A stretch of DNA of 64,000 nt. Origin: Carnegiea gigantea (Eukaryota > Streptophyta > Magnoliopsida > Caryophyllales > Cactaceae). Below, in pieces: positions 23,591 through 36,059 of this stretch. The notes under the pieces were generated by a model. The model did no database searches. It was not told the DNA's origin and was given only the letters and a program-made list of their open reading frames with translations. The stretch is taken from contig JAKOGI010001586.1 in the NCBI GenBank assembly GCA_029747015.1, forward strand, positions 119,227 to 183,226. Direction: 5' to 3'. Within the stretch, counting starts at the first letter, position 1, and each line of letters opens with the position of its first letter. The translations under genes were made by a program, and so were the position numbers.

Positions 23591-24039
23591 ACTTAGTTTT
23601 AAAAGGCGTAAGGCGCACGGAGGTGCATAGGGTCTTGAAGCACATGATGCAAGGGGTAGATGTGAGGGTGCATGCATTACGGATGCGAGGTGCTCTTCTA
23701 TGCAAAAAAGCTTGATAGTCAATCACATCTCACAATGCATATTTTGTAGAAAAAAGATAGATACATGCGTTAAAAACAGAGCAGAAATCAATATAACCAC
23801 TAAGATTGTGAATAAACTTAAGATATGCAATATTATCATAGTAGTTACCCAAAGCACACACTTGTTGTAAAAGAATAGCTAATCTTTTAGTTCCCAATGA
23901 AACAAAAGAAGAAAGGGAAACGAAGAAAAAGGAGGAAGGCATAACCTTGCATTCTTGAAGCGCACCTTGTCCCGTTCAAGGCACTGACCTTGTAGGTTCA
24001 CGCCTAGGCATGCCTCAGGTGGACTTTTTAAAACTAAGT
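23591..24039. mobile_element. 449-bp inverted-repeat element (MITE-like)
   Basis: Termini are ACTTAGTTTTAAAAGGCG at the left and its near complement ending TTTTTAAAACTAAGT at the right. Inside each end are GGCG-rich phrases (AAGGCGCACGG; CACGCCTAGGCATGCC). No coding capacity is credible and no exact target duplication was found, so the superfamily is not assigned. Confidence 0.6.
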
Positions 24040-24213
24040 CACACATTATGTTTTCATAGATTGATAGTATAATGCTTTTGACAGAGCGAGCAAAATTGGT
24101 AACACCCCCCCTCAAATCCCAAAAAATGAAGATTTTAATGGTAATCAAGATTAATGATCTTAATTTGCTCAATTAAGTCAAATTACCAATAAAAACATTG
24201 AGGAGGGGGCTAA

Positions 24214-24554
24214 GGGTCTGTTCATTTTTAGCATTTTGCACCAGTACCTGCTCAAACTTGCTAGCTACTAGTCAAATCTGCTCCAACATACTTCAACTAG
24301 CTCTAACTTGCTCCAACAAGTTCGAACAAATAATAGAAGGTAGGGGCCTATTCGAGCTAGTGTAGGTCCCGCTTGGCTTCGCTTGATAAGCAACATCGAG
24401 CGCAAATACGAGCGGAGCTTTGATGAAGCTAGATTTGATTGAACCATGCTCAAACTTTACCGAACTATGACATTGCTTTGTAATAAAGTAATAACTTTTA
24501 ATGCTCTAATTTTAAAATATAATATACTAATAATATTTCGTAATTTAACTTTAC

Positions 24555-24591
<37 letters not shown>

Positions 24592-25371
24592 ACACCATAA
24601 TACATCCTCAACACTCACGCTTGTACTGGGCTATACAACTTTATTTGAATGCCTTAATCCAATTTTACCAAGGCTAGGAAATATTACAAAAATTCCCAAC
24701 ATTGGATCATACAATGTGTAAAATAAGCAAGCAATGAATGAATGTAGAGATGCAACAATTGATATTTTTTTTTTGTTTTTAAACAATGGTAAATATGGGC
24801 CACTTATTGGGCTTCCTATCTCAGGGAAGACCCAACAAGCCAACCAATCCAAGGGAAGAAGGACAAAACTGCCGGCCCAAAGGCCCAACCCACACCCCTC
24901 TCTCTCTCAAGTAATTGGCAAAGGAAGGTCCCACCCAAATTTGAACCTATGTCGGGAGGGTGGAGCAACAACTTATATGATTTCAACATCAAGAAACAGC
25001 TTTTACACTTTTAATATAGGTTATTTTTTTGTTATAAAGAAAGGTATATGGTTATCATAAACTAACGTTACTATGGTATTATAATGATAATAATATTCAG
25101 CTCCCCTAATGCATTATCTTTGTAATCTACTATGAACTAATGATACAAAAATGTAAAGTATTCCACATAATAATCATTGATAATCATAACATTCGAAGAA
25201 TCGCTACAAACAGCTCTACAATGCTCCAACCTGCTTCAACCTACTCTAACCTGCTTTATTTTGCTCAAACACGCTCCTATTTGTGAACCATTAGTTAAAT
25301 CTACTCTAATATGCTTCAATCTGTTTCAATTCGCTGACCGCTCCTTTAAAACGCTAAAAACGAACACACTC
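24214..25371. mobile_element. Non-autonomous PIF/Harbinger (Tourist-like) element
   Basis: Terminal inverted repeats are GGGTCTGTTCATTTTTAGC at the left and the complement of GAGTGTGTTCGTTTTTAGC at the right. They are flanked by TAA on both sides (24211-24213 and 25372-25374), the 3-bp duplication usual for this superfamily. Both ends carry degenerate repeats of CTGCTCCAACCTGCTTCAAC type. The 1158 bp contain no transposase. A TA microsatellite (24560-24586) is in the middle. Confidence 0.75.
24560..24586. repeat. (TA)n microsatellite
   Basis: About 13 uninterrupted AT units inside the Harbinger-like element. Confidence 0.95.
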
Positions 25372-25374
25372 TAA

Positions 25375-28318
25375 GAAGAGATGCACAAGTGGACCATTAT
25401 TTGGATGGCTTACACTCCACAAGTTATTTTTAAACAAATGTTCGCGAACGAAATGCGTAGTGGCCGTAAAATTTTGAAGTTACTTCACATTCATTTTCCT
25501 CCAGTGGGGGCCCCTTGTCGCAAGTCTTTATATAAATAAAATAAAACCATTAGGAGAGGGGCTACATAATATTTTTGGGGTACTAACTTTACAGGGAAAA
25601 AAGGATGTAGTTTGAGTTTTTTTGTTAGCAACAGCAACAGAAGACAACACAATACCTTAACTCAAACAGTTCATTTCTCATTTTCTACCAACAAATCAAC
25701 ACTCCCACCTCCTCAGTGGCAGAGCCATGTTAGTTCAAGGGATGTCAATTAACGTCCCAGGTTTTTAACGATCCAAAGCTGAGCATGCATATCACTAGTT
25801 GTTGTTTTGCAAGCTAATAAGGCGCCTCTCTTTTGTTGTGTTGGTTACTGGTTGACTCTTAGATCTGTAATGCGCTCCTTTTCACTTACATTATCCCCTT
25901 TCCCTTTTTTTAAATTTCAAATTCACCCAACCTAATTTCGCTTTTCTTTTTTTATTTCGAATTGACCCAGGCCTAATTCTAGTTGATAATCATGTTCTTT
26001 GCAAATTAATTTACTTGATTTAGAGATTCTAGTCAAATTTTTGGCTAATAATTATACTTATACTATTTTACAAATGGCCAAATGGGAACTGAATTTGATA
26101 ACTTGTGAATTTGAAAATCCAACTTGGGATTTGAAGATGAAATTTGGTGCCACTCGCCAGTTCAGTGGTACATAATTGCTATGTAGGGTACTGAAAGCAT
26201 AAGGAAGAAAAAGTATTGAAAAGATTACAGTGCAAATTAGATAAACATAAGTGGTACTGTGTAGTATAGTTCAACACTTCGGGTTCAATTCTTGGCTGCG
26301 CTGGTCCCCAAAAAAGAAATTTCTTGTGCGATGGGGACAGTGCTAGCAATTTTGTCAAATGAAACATTGGTAAGACTTTGAGCTTCCGACTTTTACAAGA
26401 TACCACTCCATTCTAATTGTTGCATACGAAGTCCAGCCATTTCGGAATGCCATGATTTGCAAGTTAACCGGCACTTTTGAGTTTACGTTTTATTTAATTC
26501 AGGTGGGTCGAGTTAAGCTATGATCTAATCATACTTCGATGAAACGGAAAATTAGTTCTTTTTGATCAGATTGAATGATTTTCAGTTTGAATTGATGGAT
26601 GTTCGGTCTAATAAGATTATCGTGAAAAAAAATGTAAGAAATTTTTGGTCAAACTCTATTCAGCTCGGGCCATTTTGAAATTCGGTTCCACTTTCAAGTA
26701 AGCCTATTTTCATTAACATTTTGGATATGTACCCGAATTATTTAATTTAATTTCGAATCTCGGATCACTTTTATCACATCTAATCCTGAGAAGCACCCTA
26801 AAACCCTTTTCTTGAGAAGCACCATAAAGTCGTTCTTGGATAAGTGGACCTTTCAGCTAAGGTACATTGCTGTATTTTTCAGGTCGGAGTCATTATGTGA
26901 GAGGGGGGTGACCTAGCTATAAGCGCTCGTTGTCAACCTCCATAGACCATAGCTCCCACAAGGGAAATTACGAGTCATCTAGGACTATAACTCGAGTGGT
27001 GGGGAGTCCTCATTTCCTTGGTTACCCTTTTATTTTATTTTTTTTGGGGGGGGGGGGGTTGTTAATTTTTGTGCCTCCAAAATGCATAGCAATCTAGAGG
27101 GTAAGTTTTCCCACATCTAATACGCTTATTCAAATGAGGCATGCCCTGATCAAACATCCAAAATCTTATTGAGAAGCATGCCAAGCCCCCATTTGGATGA
27201 GGTGCCTTCAATATGTGCAGTTATACGTTCAAACTCATTTCTTATAAGGATTTCGTATCCATCTCATTTCCTTGTAAATGGGTTCCTTACACCTAGACCC
27301 AGGAAAGATTGGGCCTGACCCAGGAAGAAAAACCCCATTCTGTTAGGTGCTTTCAAAGTCTCAGTTCTACGCAACGTTCATGCCATTCAAAGGATGAGCT
27401 AGCAAATCATAGCCAGCGGGCTTGGTTACGGAAGCCAATCAACAGGGTTGCAACTGCAATTCTTCGTAGGGCAATTTTTCTCCACTTATGGACCCCAACC
27501 TAGATGATCTATCCATAAGCATGATAAAGCCTGAATGAAACCGAACAGAGGGCTGAAATAATAATATGTAGAAGACTCAGAGCTGATTGGTTCTGCCCCC
27601 AAGATACATTAGAGGCACGGCAGTCATTATACCATCAAATATGCAGGCTATGTAGCAAAGACTACATAAAAACTAAGGCAAGAAAACCCAGTGCCGGTAT
27701 ATAAATAGATGCAGAGATTTACTCGTGTCTGTCCCCAAGCTAAGGCAACAGCATGGCATGCCAAACATGGAAAATCTACCTTCTTATCTAAGTGACTAGC
27801 ATAGACAAGAACCAAGTATTTGATACTTTTTGAGCACAAAGCTTAATTTTCATCTACAACTGAAAGGCCTCAGCATTCATGAAAACAGGGGGGTTATGCT
27901 ACAGCTAAACAATAGATGTTTACCTTGCATCCAGATGAACAACAAACCACTGTTTAGCAGTGTGAACACACCCCACGAAAGGTCCAAGAAATACGGAAGC
28001 ATCCAACCTTATTTTGCAGGCAGATAGGTATTTTAAAAAAAAAAAAATTCTACTATGCATCAAGAAATACAAACAAAATACTTGCATCAATATATACATA
28101 CGTCATAGTACAATGCAAACACTGGCAAATCACACAGCCAAAGCAGAGAAGTATTTCTCACTACTCTATTGACATATACATGTGTACTCTAAGACATCTG
28201 TCAATGAACCTCAACACACAAAAGTCATATCTGCAGCCAAAAGTTTTGCAAAAGTAGGTGCTAAGACAGGACCTACTCCTAGTTTGCTCTCACTTTTCTG
28301 TTTCTACTGCCTGAACTT
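25375..28318. other. Intergenic, no gene recognised
   Basis: No reading frame here resembles a known protein. It includes a 13-G run (27046-27058) after a T run. The last 300 bases are the 3' flank of the F-box gene. Confidence 0.55.
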
Positions 28319-29581
28319 CTAACCTTTATGACTACCCCGTGCCATCAGGTCAGCTTCTTGCGGGGCCAAAACACTACCTTGCCCCAATAAAATTAGGCTT
28401 TCAACGTAAGTATCGACGTAATCAATACTCGTCGACATTAGCCTGAAGAACTTCCTTTCATCAGTACTGACATCATGGGAGAACCAGTAACCCAACAATA
28501 TTTGCACTACCACAACTTCCTCACTGATCAACCCCACATTTATGTCATTCCCAACTATGTTTACGATGTTAACACAGAACAACTTCGCCCATGACTCCTT
28601 GATACCATACTTCTCTATGACCCACAAGCTCAAAGAATCGCCAAACTTGTGTATGACTCCTAGCACTTCATTACAACTCCTGGGAACCGTTATGACTCTA
28701 ACCATTTGGTTCTTTACAGTCGACATTTCCTTAGGAAGCTCAATTTCCCCAAAGTTTCCACTCCCCAATTCAAATGTCAAAATGGACCTAAGAACCAAGT
28801 CATTATCATCAAAACCCACATTCACATTACAAACCCAATGTATGATCCCATTCAAACACACTCCCCGCCACCTAATAGTTGACAAATTCTGACACACAGA
28901 AGTCATATCCAGGACCCTCCACTTCCCAACACCAAGCCCATACACATCAGCCCGAAAACGGGTATTCCCGCAACAACCATTGAAGTACGCAATACGAACC
29001 ACCTTGTAATCATTGGAAATGGGATCCAACCCAAAACCAAAAATCAATTTGGGAAAACCCCCTGGGGTGAGCTCAACATCACGACTAGCAGGAACACGAA
29101 CAACTTCCATTTTCTTGATTGAAGGGTTCCATAGTATCAATGGTGCTGTTTCAGGGTTCTAGGAGTAAAAATCAAAAAAGCAGAGTAATCCATCACGGGA
29201 ACTAACTATAAAGTGCTTTCTACCAACTGGGCACTTGATTTTGCTGGGTTTTGATAGGGTTTCGTTGTTGTAGATATAGAATTCGGAGCGGCGATCCTTG
29301 CTATGAACATCAATGGGTTGTCTGAAAAGATGAAGATTGGGGGATTTTCCACCGTTTATTTTTGCGAAATTGTGAGAAACATGAGCAGAAACAAAAGTGG
29401 GCGAAATTAGGAGAGAGCGCCAAGACTTACAGACACAAGTCAAGCGAATCAGCGATTTCAGTGGAACCCGTTTGAGGATTTCTATCATCAGATCGACGGG
29501 AAAAATGAACTCGTTCGATGACGACAATCTTGAAGCCTTGGCGTGTTGCGAATTGAAGGAACTGGCGAACGTCATGATCAA
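28319..29581 (-). pseudogene. F-box protein gene with F-box-associated domain, interrupted by one amber stop
   Basis: This is an intronless minus-strand frame of 421 codons. Residues about 25-68 form an F-box (FPVDLMIEILKRVPLKSLIR followed by VCKSWRSLLISPTF), which in this family binds SKP1 in an SCF ubiquitin ligase. From about residue 115 the F-box-associated region follows, with DGLLCFFDF, LILWNPSIKK, FGFGLDPISNDYKVVRI, VCLNGIIHWVC and a terminal beta-propeller-like part. A single in-frame TAG at 29159-29161 separates codon 140 from the remainder; both sides are in the same frame and otherwise intact. The product as read would be an F-box without a substrate-binding domain. It is either a recent pseudogene allele or a sequencing error. 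It is the only host gene seen in 64 kb. Confidence 0.85.
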
Positions 29582-30572
29582 AGAGAGCGAAGGAACCCTA
29601 ATTTCAAAATTTGCATGCCGTTCATGCGAGTTTGATGAATTTGGGGATTTCAGAAGATGGGGTTCAATTTGAATTGGACCATTTGGTTGGGCGAAATGTT
29701 GAGGGTTGACCGGGCTCTTGATTGTGACTGTAAGACTTCTCTTGACTTGGGCAGGCCACCGATACGCAACGGAGGATGTGCATCAATTGATAATGGAAGA
29801 CCAAATTCAACGTGTGTGCCAATAAGGGATAACAAAAATTCGGATCTAGATCGATTCAGGATCAAACAAAATAGACATTTGGACAAGAACTTTATGTCGG
29901 ATTCTGCTCGAATTATAAATCAGACACTCTATCTGAACTCAAAATTGGACTCGAGTGTCCGTTGGCCGAACCAAAATGTTCGAATTTGCGATATAATTTT
30001 TAGACATTCTAACGGAACTTGTTTATGACTGAACCCAAATTCGATTTTTCAGTATCCAAACTTGGTTGTTTGAAATTGTTTTACAAAATTTTCTAGAGAA
30101 TTTGGATCAAAATTACACAAAATATATTGTCCGATGTCTGAACTCGATTGTCCGATAGTTCGAATATGTTCGAACCCGAAATAGTTAAAAAAATCCGGAC
30201 AATTCGAACCCGAGTGCACAAACCCGAACCCAACCCGAATTTAAATTCGGGTATGACCGATTGTCCGAATTTAAAATTCGGGCAAAAATTTGTGATCATA
30301 TTTGACTTTTTTCGGATCAGACAAATTTAGATAATGAAATCGGACGGATTTTTGCCAGCCCTAGTACCGATTGCCTAGTAATCCATATTATCAAATTACA
30401 AGGTAAATTTGATCCTTTTTAAAAAAATAAAAACTTACAAGGTATATAAAACAGAGAGTAGAAATCATAGCTTTCAATCTTTCATACCAAATATTATTCT
30501 TTTCCTTTTCAGAAATATTTTTATGTGTGGTGTTCAACTATATCAAATTTGTTTACATTGATCTCACTACAT
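29582..30572. other. Upstream flank of the F-box gene
   Basis: No other gene is seen. From 30120 to 30360 the sequence is rich in TTCGGGT/AACCCGAA and TTCGAAC phrases, a low-complexity interspersed repeat similar in style to 18257-18370. A promoter for the F-box gene should lie just right of 29581, but no clear TATA box was picked. Confidence 0.5.
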
Positions 30573-30903
30573 GCCTGTTCTTTTCGTTGGAAATATAGAT
30601 TGGTAAATGGGTAAAGTTGGTTGAGATAAGTTGAAGTAGATTAAAGTTGGCTGAAGTGGGTTGAAGTTGGTTGAAATAGGTTGAAATTTTTTTAAAAATA
30701 TATGATGAGTAGAAGTTGGTTAAAATAGTAGGAAGTGGATTGAAGTTGAGGAAAATGGGTTGAAGTTGGTGGAAGTTGGTTGAAGTGAATTGAAGTTTGT
30801 TGAAACGGATATTTTTTTTGATTGAAGTTAGTGAAGTGGGTTGAAGTGGATTGAAATTTATTGAGGTTGGTTAATTGAGATTTACCAACAAAAAGAACAG
30901 GGC
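30573..30903. mobile_element. 331-bp MITE with internal TTGAAGT(T/G)G repeats
   Basis: The left end GCCTGTTCTTTTCGTTGGAA pairs with the right end, whose complement is GCCCTGTTCTTTTTGTTGGT. The body is a degenerate array of GTTGGTTGAAGT-like units (30620-30870). There is no coding sequence. Similar repeats occur inside the ends of the Harbinger-like element at 24214-25371. Confidence 0.65.
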
Positions 30904-31104
30904 TTACGTAACTTTGGTTGTAGGCTTTACTATCAGTAACTTACCCTTGGGGATAGCGTAATAATATGGTGGTTGGTTTTCACAAGAGAGACCAATGTTT
31001 ATACTACGTAAACTGTGGTGCGTGTGTACATTTACCTGCATAAAAAATTGATTATCCTCTATCTTTTGCACAAATCTAGTTTTTCACATATCCTTATCCC
31101 TCAA

Positions 31105-31167
31105 TCGATGAGGTAATTGGTATCATCTGGTCCCAACAATTCCTTGCACTCGGGTTTGATCCTAGGG
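31105..31167 (+). other. SINE-like Pol III promoter (A and B boxes)
   Basis: TGAGGTAATTGGTATC (31109-31124) resembles a tRNA-type A box, and GGGTTTGATCC (31152-31162) a B box, with the short spacing typical of SINEs. The downstream end and A-tail are not clear, and the next LTR begins at about 31211. Confidence 0.4.
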
Positions 31168-31210
31168 GGAATCTTTACTTGCCAATTATTTAGGAGGTAG
31201 AACAGGATGG

Positions 31211-31552
31211 TGTTGGGCCTGATACAAGGGAATCCTATTTCTTGCCATTTATATCATTTCTAAATATTTTTACTTTTCCTTTTAAAACAAAAGCTATAGT
31301 TACTGAGATAATTCCATATTGTAATTGAAAGACATGTGAGCTCGCAGTTGTTATTTTTGGCAGGAACAGAGGAGGATGTTGTAAAGTGTATAAAATATTG
31401 AGTTGGAAAATATGACATATATGAATGACCATTATCACTAAATTTCTCTCACGCTCTCTATCTCTATTACTATTTTCAGTTATTGTAATTGGAAAACATT
31501 ATTGAACCTCTCATTCTCTATTTCATCTGAGTAGCTTCTTTGTTGCTGTATT
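31211..31552 (+). repeat. Probable 5' LTR of degraded gypsy element D
   Basis: It begins TGTTGGGCCTG and includes a TATA-like GTATAAAATA (31389-31398). It ends a few bases before the tRNA-Met primer site at 31555. The CA terminus is not preserved, so the ends are approximate. Confidence 0.5.
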
Positions 31553-31554
31553 AT

Positions 31555-31567
31555 TGGTATCAGAGCA
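31555..31567 (+). other. Primer-binding site of gypsy element D
   Basis: TGGTATCAGAGCA matches the initiator tRNA-Met site used by most plant LTR elements. Confidence 0.8.
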
Positions 31568-31634
31568 TCAATTTCAATTTAGAGACCAACGAATCAACTT
31601 TGTCAATGTTGTGTATATTCGACAAACTACAATC

Positions 31635-32012
31635 ATGGAGAAATTAGTTAAAACTCTAGTAGAAGAGCAATGAAAGCGGATATAGCAACAAATTGTTGAG
31701 TAGAATCAACAAACAACAACCGTGAAGGAAGTAGTTATACCTAGTAGTGGAGCTGTGAATGGAGGAGAAATAGTTCCATGAAACAATATGTAAATGAATC
31801 CTAAGGTCGAGTTCCCTTGCTTCGATGGAATCAATCTAAAAGGTTGGACCAAAAAATGTACTTGATATTTCTCCTTACGTTGAATCAATACAGATCAGAA
31901 GGTGGATCTGCCGTGTTCACACTTGAAAGGGCTAGCTAATGTATGGTTTGAAAGCTACATTTGGAGTGCAAGAATCTCTTATGGAGGAGTTCATCGTGCA
32001 TTTTTTCCTCTC
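31635..32012 (+). pseudogene. Gypsy element D gag, segment 1 (degraded)
   Basis: The frame starts at ATG 31635 (MEKLVKTLVEEQ) with several stops. PKVEFPCFDG (31800) and a KVDLPCSHLKGLANVWFESY segment are typical of plant Ty3/gypsy gag. It is interrupted at 32013 by element C and resumes at 42529. Confidence 0.75.
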
Positions 32013-33326
32013 TGTTAAGTTTTAAGGCACACAAGGACACAAGGGGGGTGAATTGTGTCTTTCAATTTTTTCGTTTTGTTTCAGAACACTTGTTAGACCG
32101 GTTGGGAGATGTGTTTGCAGTAAGGCGGAAATAAAATTTTGAATGCGAAAATAAAGGAGACATAAGATTTTACGTAGAAAACCACCTCTGGCCCAATGGA
32201 GGTATAAAAATCACGACCTACCTCAGTAGGATTTCAACAAACACTTTCACTAACACGGGCTAAGTTCGTTACACTATGTAACATATGTGATAACGTCACA
32301 CACATAACTAAGTCTCCCCCGAGACTCTAGTTACACCTACGTAACTATTCTCCACCTGAGAATGAGTCACACAACACGTCCAAAGTCTCCCAGGACTTGA
32401 ACACACTCTAGACTTAACTGATGACAGAAAAGAATAGAAGAACACCTTACTTTTATGCTTATAACCAAGCTAAATGTAAGGTACACTTACAAACCCTATT
32501 ATGCTAGAAAGAATGACTTAATTTAGCACACTCCTTAAACGTTTTTCACTCAGAGAATAAGCTTACAAAAACTCGATGTTTGCCTTGAAAAACCGTGTCT
32601 TGAAGAGATGAGAAGCGAGTGCTTATATACCCACGAAACAGCAAGAATTTGATTTCCATAATAACTCTAAAAATACTCAGTATCTTAAAAGGAATTAAAT
32701 CCTTCAAGAAATTATCTTTTTAGGAAATCATATCTTTTAAGGATAAGATAAAATCTTTTGAAAAATCTGTTAGGAAACCAATATTATTTAAGAAAGTACT
32801 CTTTCTAAAACACAATGTTATCAGAAAATCGATCCTAAATATATTAGGAATTTTGGCAGTAGGAAAACTCTTGAAAATCTTTGAAAACCGATTTTTGCAC
32901 TCACTGCCCTCAGAGCACTGCAGACCTGTTTGTTCAATTGTTCTGAGCAGTTTTCTGAGTTAGCTTAAATAATTCCTTCAAGGTGAGTGTTAAATCAAGT
33001 TCTTCTTTGGCATATTAACAAGAATCTAGACAAATATAACCAGTAATTAGCCCTAAGACTCTAAAGACTTTTGTACTCTGCTGATGATGTGCACATATAT
33101 CTACTTTGATGATTTCAGCTTCTTCGACCTGTTCTTCAGGGTATTTACAACTTCTGTCGCTTTCAACACACAATTTTATCACATAGCTTCAAGCATGATA
33201 TTTCGAACTGATCCCCAGGATGTTTAAAATCTGTCTTATCACATGATTCTAGCACTCAACTCAAGCCAAGCATAATTAGCACATTTGGGTTGTAATCATT
33301 AAAACCTTATATAAGATTGATTCAAC
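32013..33326 (-). repeat. Element C 3' LTR
   Basis: 1314 bp. The plus strand begins TGTTAAGTTTTAAGG and ends GATTGATTCAACA. The flanking polypurine tract (33327-33340) reads AAAAGGGGGGAATT on the minus strand. Confidence 0.92.
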
Positions 33327-33340
33327 AAATTCCCCCCTTT
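33327..33340 (-). other. Polypurine tract of element C
   Basis: AAAAGGGGGGAATT on the minus strand, directly before the 3' LTR. It would prime plus-strand synthesis. Confidence 0.85.
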
Positions 33341-33799
33341 TGATGATGACAAACCAAATGACCATCAAAGGTGAGACACAGCAGAGGGCAAAAACATTAG
33401 TGCCAAATTTAGTTCAAAGTATCTAGATCGCAAAGGAGAGATACATAAGAATAGGAAGTCAACTTAAAATAAGCAGTTTTAATCAGAACATGATCATACT
33501 CATCTTCTCCCTTTTGACATCATCGAAAAGATGCAGCAAGCCACATGCATGAATGCAGAGGGGATGCACGCACCACGGGTAATGAGGGAAAATAATAGTG
33601 ATACAGTCAAGTATATGATACATAATGATATTGGTCATCCCAGTTATGCACAAACATACACAGCAAAGGAAAACAATCACAGGACATAACCAAACCAAAC
33701 TAAAAACAGATGTAACCATTGTCAATCACATGCAAAATCAAGATTAACCAAATAGAAAAGCGAACAGTGTTGATGGGAACAGGGCAAAGAACAAAGATG
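33341..33799 (-). other. Element C 3' noncoding region
   Basis: Between the third ORF and the polypurine tract. No coding sequence is seen. Confidence 0.6.
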
Positions 33800-35742
33800 A
33801 ATCAGGGAGAAGAGGAGGATGGAGCAAGTTTGGCCATGAGGGCAGAGAAGGCACGAAGAATATTCTTATGGCGCTGTGCATTTAGGGCCTTTTCTTCAGT
33901 CAGTGCTTGCTTTACTTCAGCAATCTCCTCCTTCAGATGGAGTGGAAGACGCTGCCGCACTAGAAACAGGATGGGGACCAGGACCAAAGGGTGTTTTGGG
34001 TCCTTGTTCTAACACGGTTCCATCACCCTTCGTAATCTGGAACCTACACCCAAGTAAAATATTGCTCCCTATTTCATCGGTGAACTGAAAGCCCATTCTC
34101 TTTTGCGAAGGGATCCCCCGGGTCTCAAACACCGAAGTCAAAAGAAAGCCACAGCCCAGATCATGGCTTCTGGAAGTGTTGGCAATGCGTCCAATGTGAC
34201 TAATTGTGACAGCAGGCAAATTAATTGGCTCTCCCCGATCGAGGAGGTCAGTAAGGTACATGTCTATAGAGTCCGCAAGATTGCATCCCTACCCCCGAGG
34301 AATCACATTCTTAATGACAAACCAGAATAACAACCAATGTAAAGGCTGCATTTCCCCTTTTCTTACAGACCGGGGTGCACTTAGGTCAGGTTATTGGGCT
34401 AGTTTTCTGGTGAGATCCAACAAGTGGTCATTACTCAGCACAGTTTTATCCTCCCTTACATACACATCAAACCCTTTAAAGGGTACCCCAAGCCAAGCTC
34501 CCAGATTATCAGCATCAAAACAAAGTTCCCGACTGTGAATAGAACTAGTCACTATCCCATTAGTGACCTCACAATTGGCATAAAATTTCGCTAATTTAGG
34601 CACTGAGCAGTCCCTCTTAGTATTAGTAAATGTATTCGGCTAATCTTGTGGTCGTAATTTGTCTAAGAACACCTCTAAGCTCTGTTCTTGAAAGTATAAA
34701 ACCTTCACTATCTTCCCTCACACAACGGCTTCCTGCAGGAAATGGCTATACCTATCCCCCTAGGTCATTGAGTTTCTTGATTTCTTTTTTGAGGGTTCCT
34801 CACTTCTCTCATCTAGGTCAGACCCCTGTTCTGGAGAACCCCGTTTCGGGGCACGTTTCTTCGAAGGCACAGACGAGGAAGGCGTTTGGGAGGCTATTTG
34901 CACAGGTGATTTGGACAGTGTTTTGGAAGTGGATTTAGGCTTCTTTGAAGGTCTAGCAACCTTGTCCTCAGGTAGGTCCAGTGGGATGGCAGGACCCACA
35001 CTCCGAGGACGAGGCCAATGCAGGGTAAGGGTGAGAGGCACATTGGGTTGGGTGGTGGTTTTGACTCGGCAAACGGATGGTTTGGGCGCTGTTTGAGGAG
35101 TTGTTTTTGGGGTTGGTTTCACAGTTCGCTTGAACCGAATAAGAGGCTCATCCTCTTCAAGATTACACACACGATCATCATTCAAATTTGACTCTTCAAC
35201 CCAATACGTCACAATCATAATTTCTCCACCTTTTTCAGGGAATTTCGGCTCAGTCATATGTGGTGCATATAACATCAAATCCCATCCCAAAACCGACTTA
35301 ACAGGGGGTATGGCATCAAGTTCAATTCCCATGGGCCGCAAATCAACAATTTTTAGAAATTGAAAGATGAAGGGAGAAAGACCATACGTGAGTGCCAGAG
35401 TAGCTGCCGCCGACGATAATGATGACTCCGTAATTAGATCGAGCGGCATCCCTTCTCATTGTCTTGATTGCACGACTCGAAGTGAGCGGGGGTGCCGTGA
35501 TTTGCGACGAGAGGACTCGCCATTGCCCGGAATTCGTGCCAGTGGAGAGCTTGAGGAAGGAAGGAGTTAGGTTTTGAGGGTTTTAGGAAGAGGAGGGAGA
35601 ACGGGGTGCTTGAGGAGAGGAGGGAAGGTGGTTGGGGAATTGGAAAGTGGGTTGAAAAGAGTTGACCACAAATCTCAAAAATCAAAAAATCCTCCCCTTT
35701 TTTTTTGGCCGTCGGTTTTAGAGAGAGAGAAGGAATTTGCAT
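33800..35742 (-). pseudogene. Element C post-pol third ORF (envelope-position), broken
   Basis: The minus-strand segments run from a Leu/Pro/Ser-rich head (35742-35434) to a Pro/Lys-rich basic linker (35449-34760). Two conserved blocks follow: 34603-34391 with KLAKFYANCEVTNGIV and VYVREDKTVL, and 34261-33917 with EPINLPAVTISHIGRIANTS. A short coiled coil (EEKALNAQRHKNIL) lies at 33910-33860. These blocks align in the same order with 58040-58840 of the inner element. Stops and frameshifts separate the segments. The FYANC...LGVP pattern resembles the family often labelled putative plant transposon protein. No clear signal peptide is seen. Confidence 0.72.
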
Positions 35743-36059
35743 GCCAAGAAATCATTACACCTTGGGAAAAGCCGCAGTTTTTTGTTTTTTTGAGGAGGTG
35801 TAATAAAAGAAAAATCCCATTCCCAATACACGTAAGGATATGGTATCTTCATAACATATGATACAACCAGTGGTCCGACCTGTTCTTAGCGCCTGTTCTT
35901 GACTGTTATATATTCGGTATCAAAAAACAATAAGGGCAGTATCATTAGACCTCAACGACTGTCAGCCATATCAGATTCCACACATATGCAATTAACTGCA
36001 CAACAAGTTGAATGCATGCTTTGAATTAATTTATTTGTCCTAAGACCTTACTAGTCAAT

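Noticed and set aside
24930..24990. Possible minus-strand SINE boxes inside the Harbinger-like element
   Set aside because: The B-box-like GGTTCAAATTTG is fair, but the A box is poor and no ends could be set.
26158..26290. Possible tRNA or SINE: TTCAGTGG and GGGTTCAATTC phrases
   Set aside because: The two boxes are about 115 bases apart, no cloverleaf pairs, and no A-tail follows.
27309..28027. Short frames downstream of the F-box gene
   Set aside because: None exceeds 65 codons or resembles a known protein; treated as intergenic.
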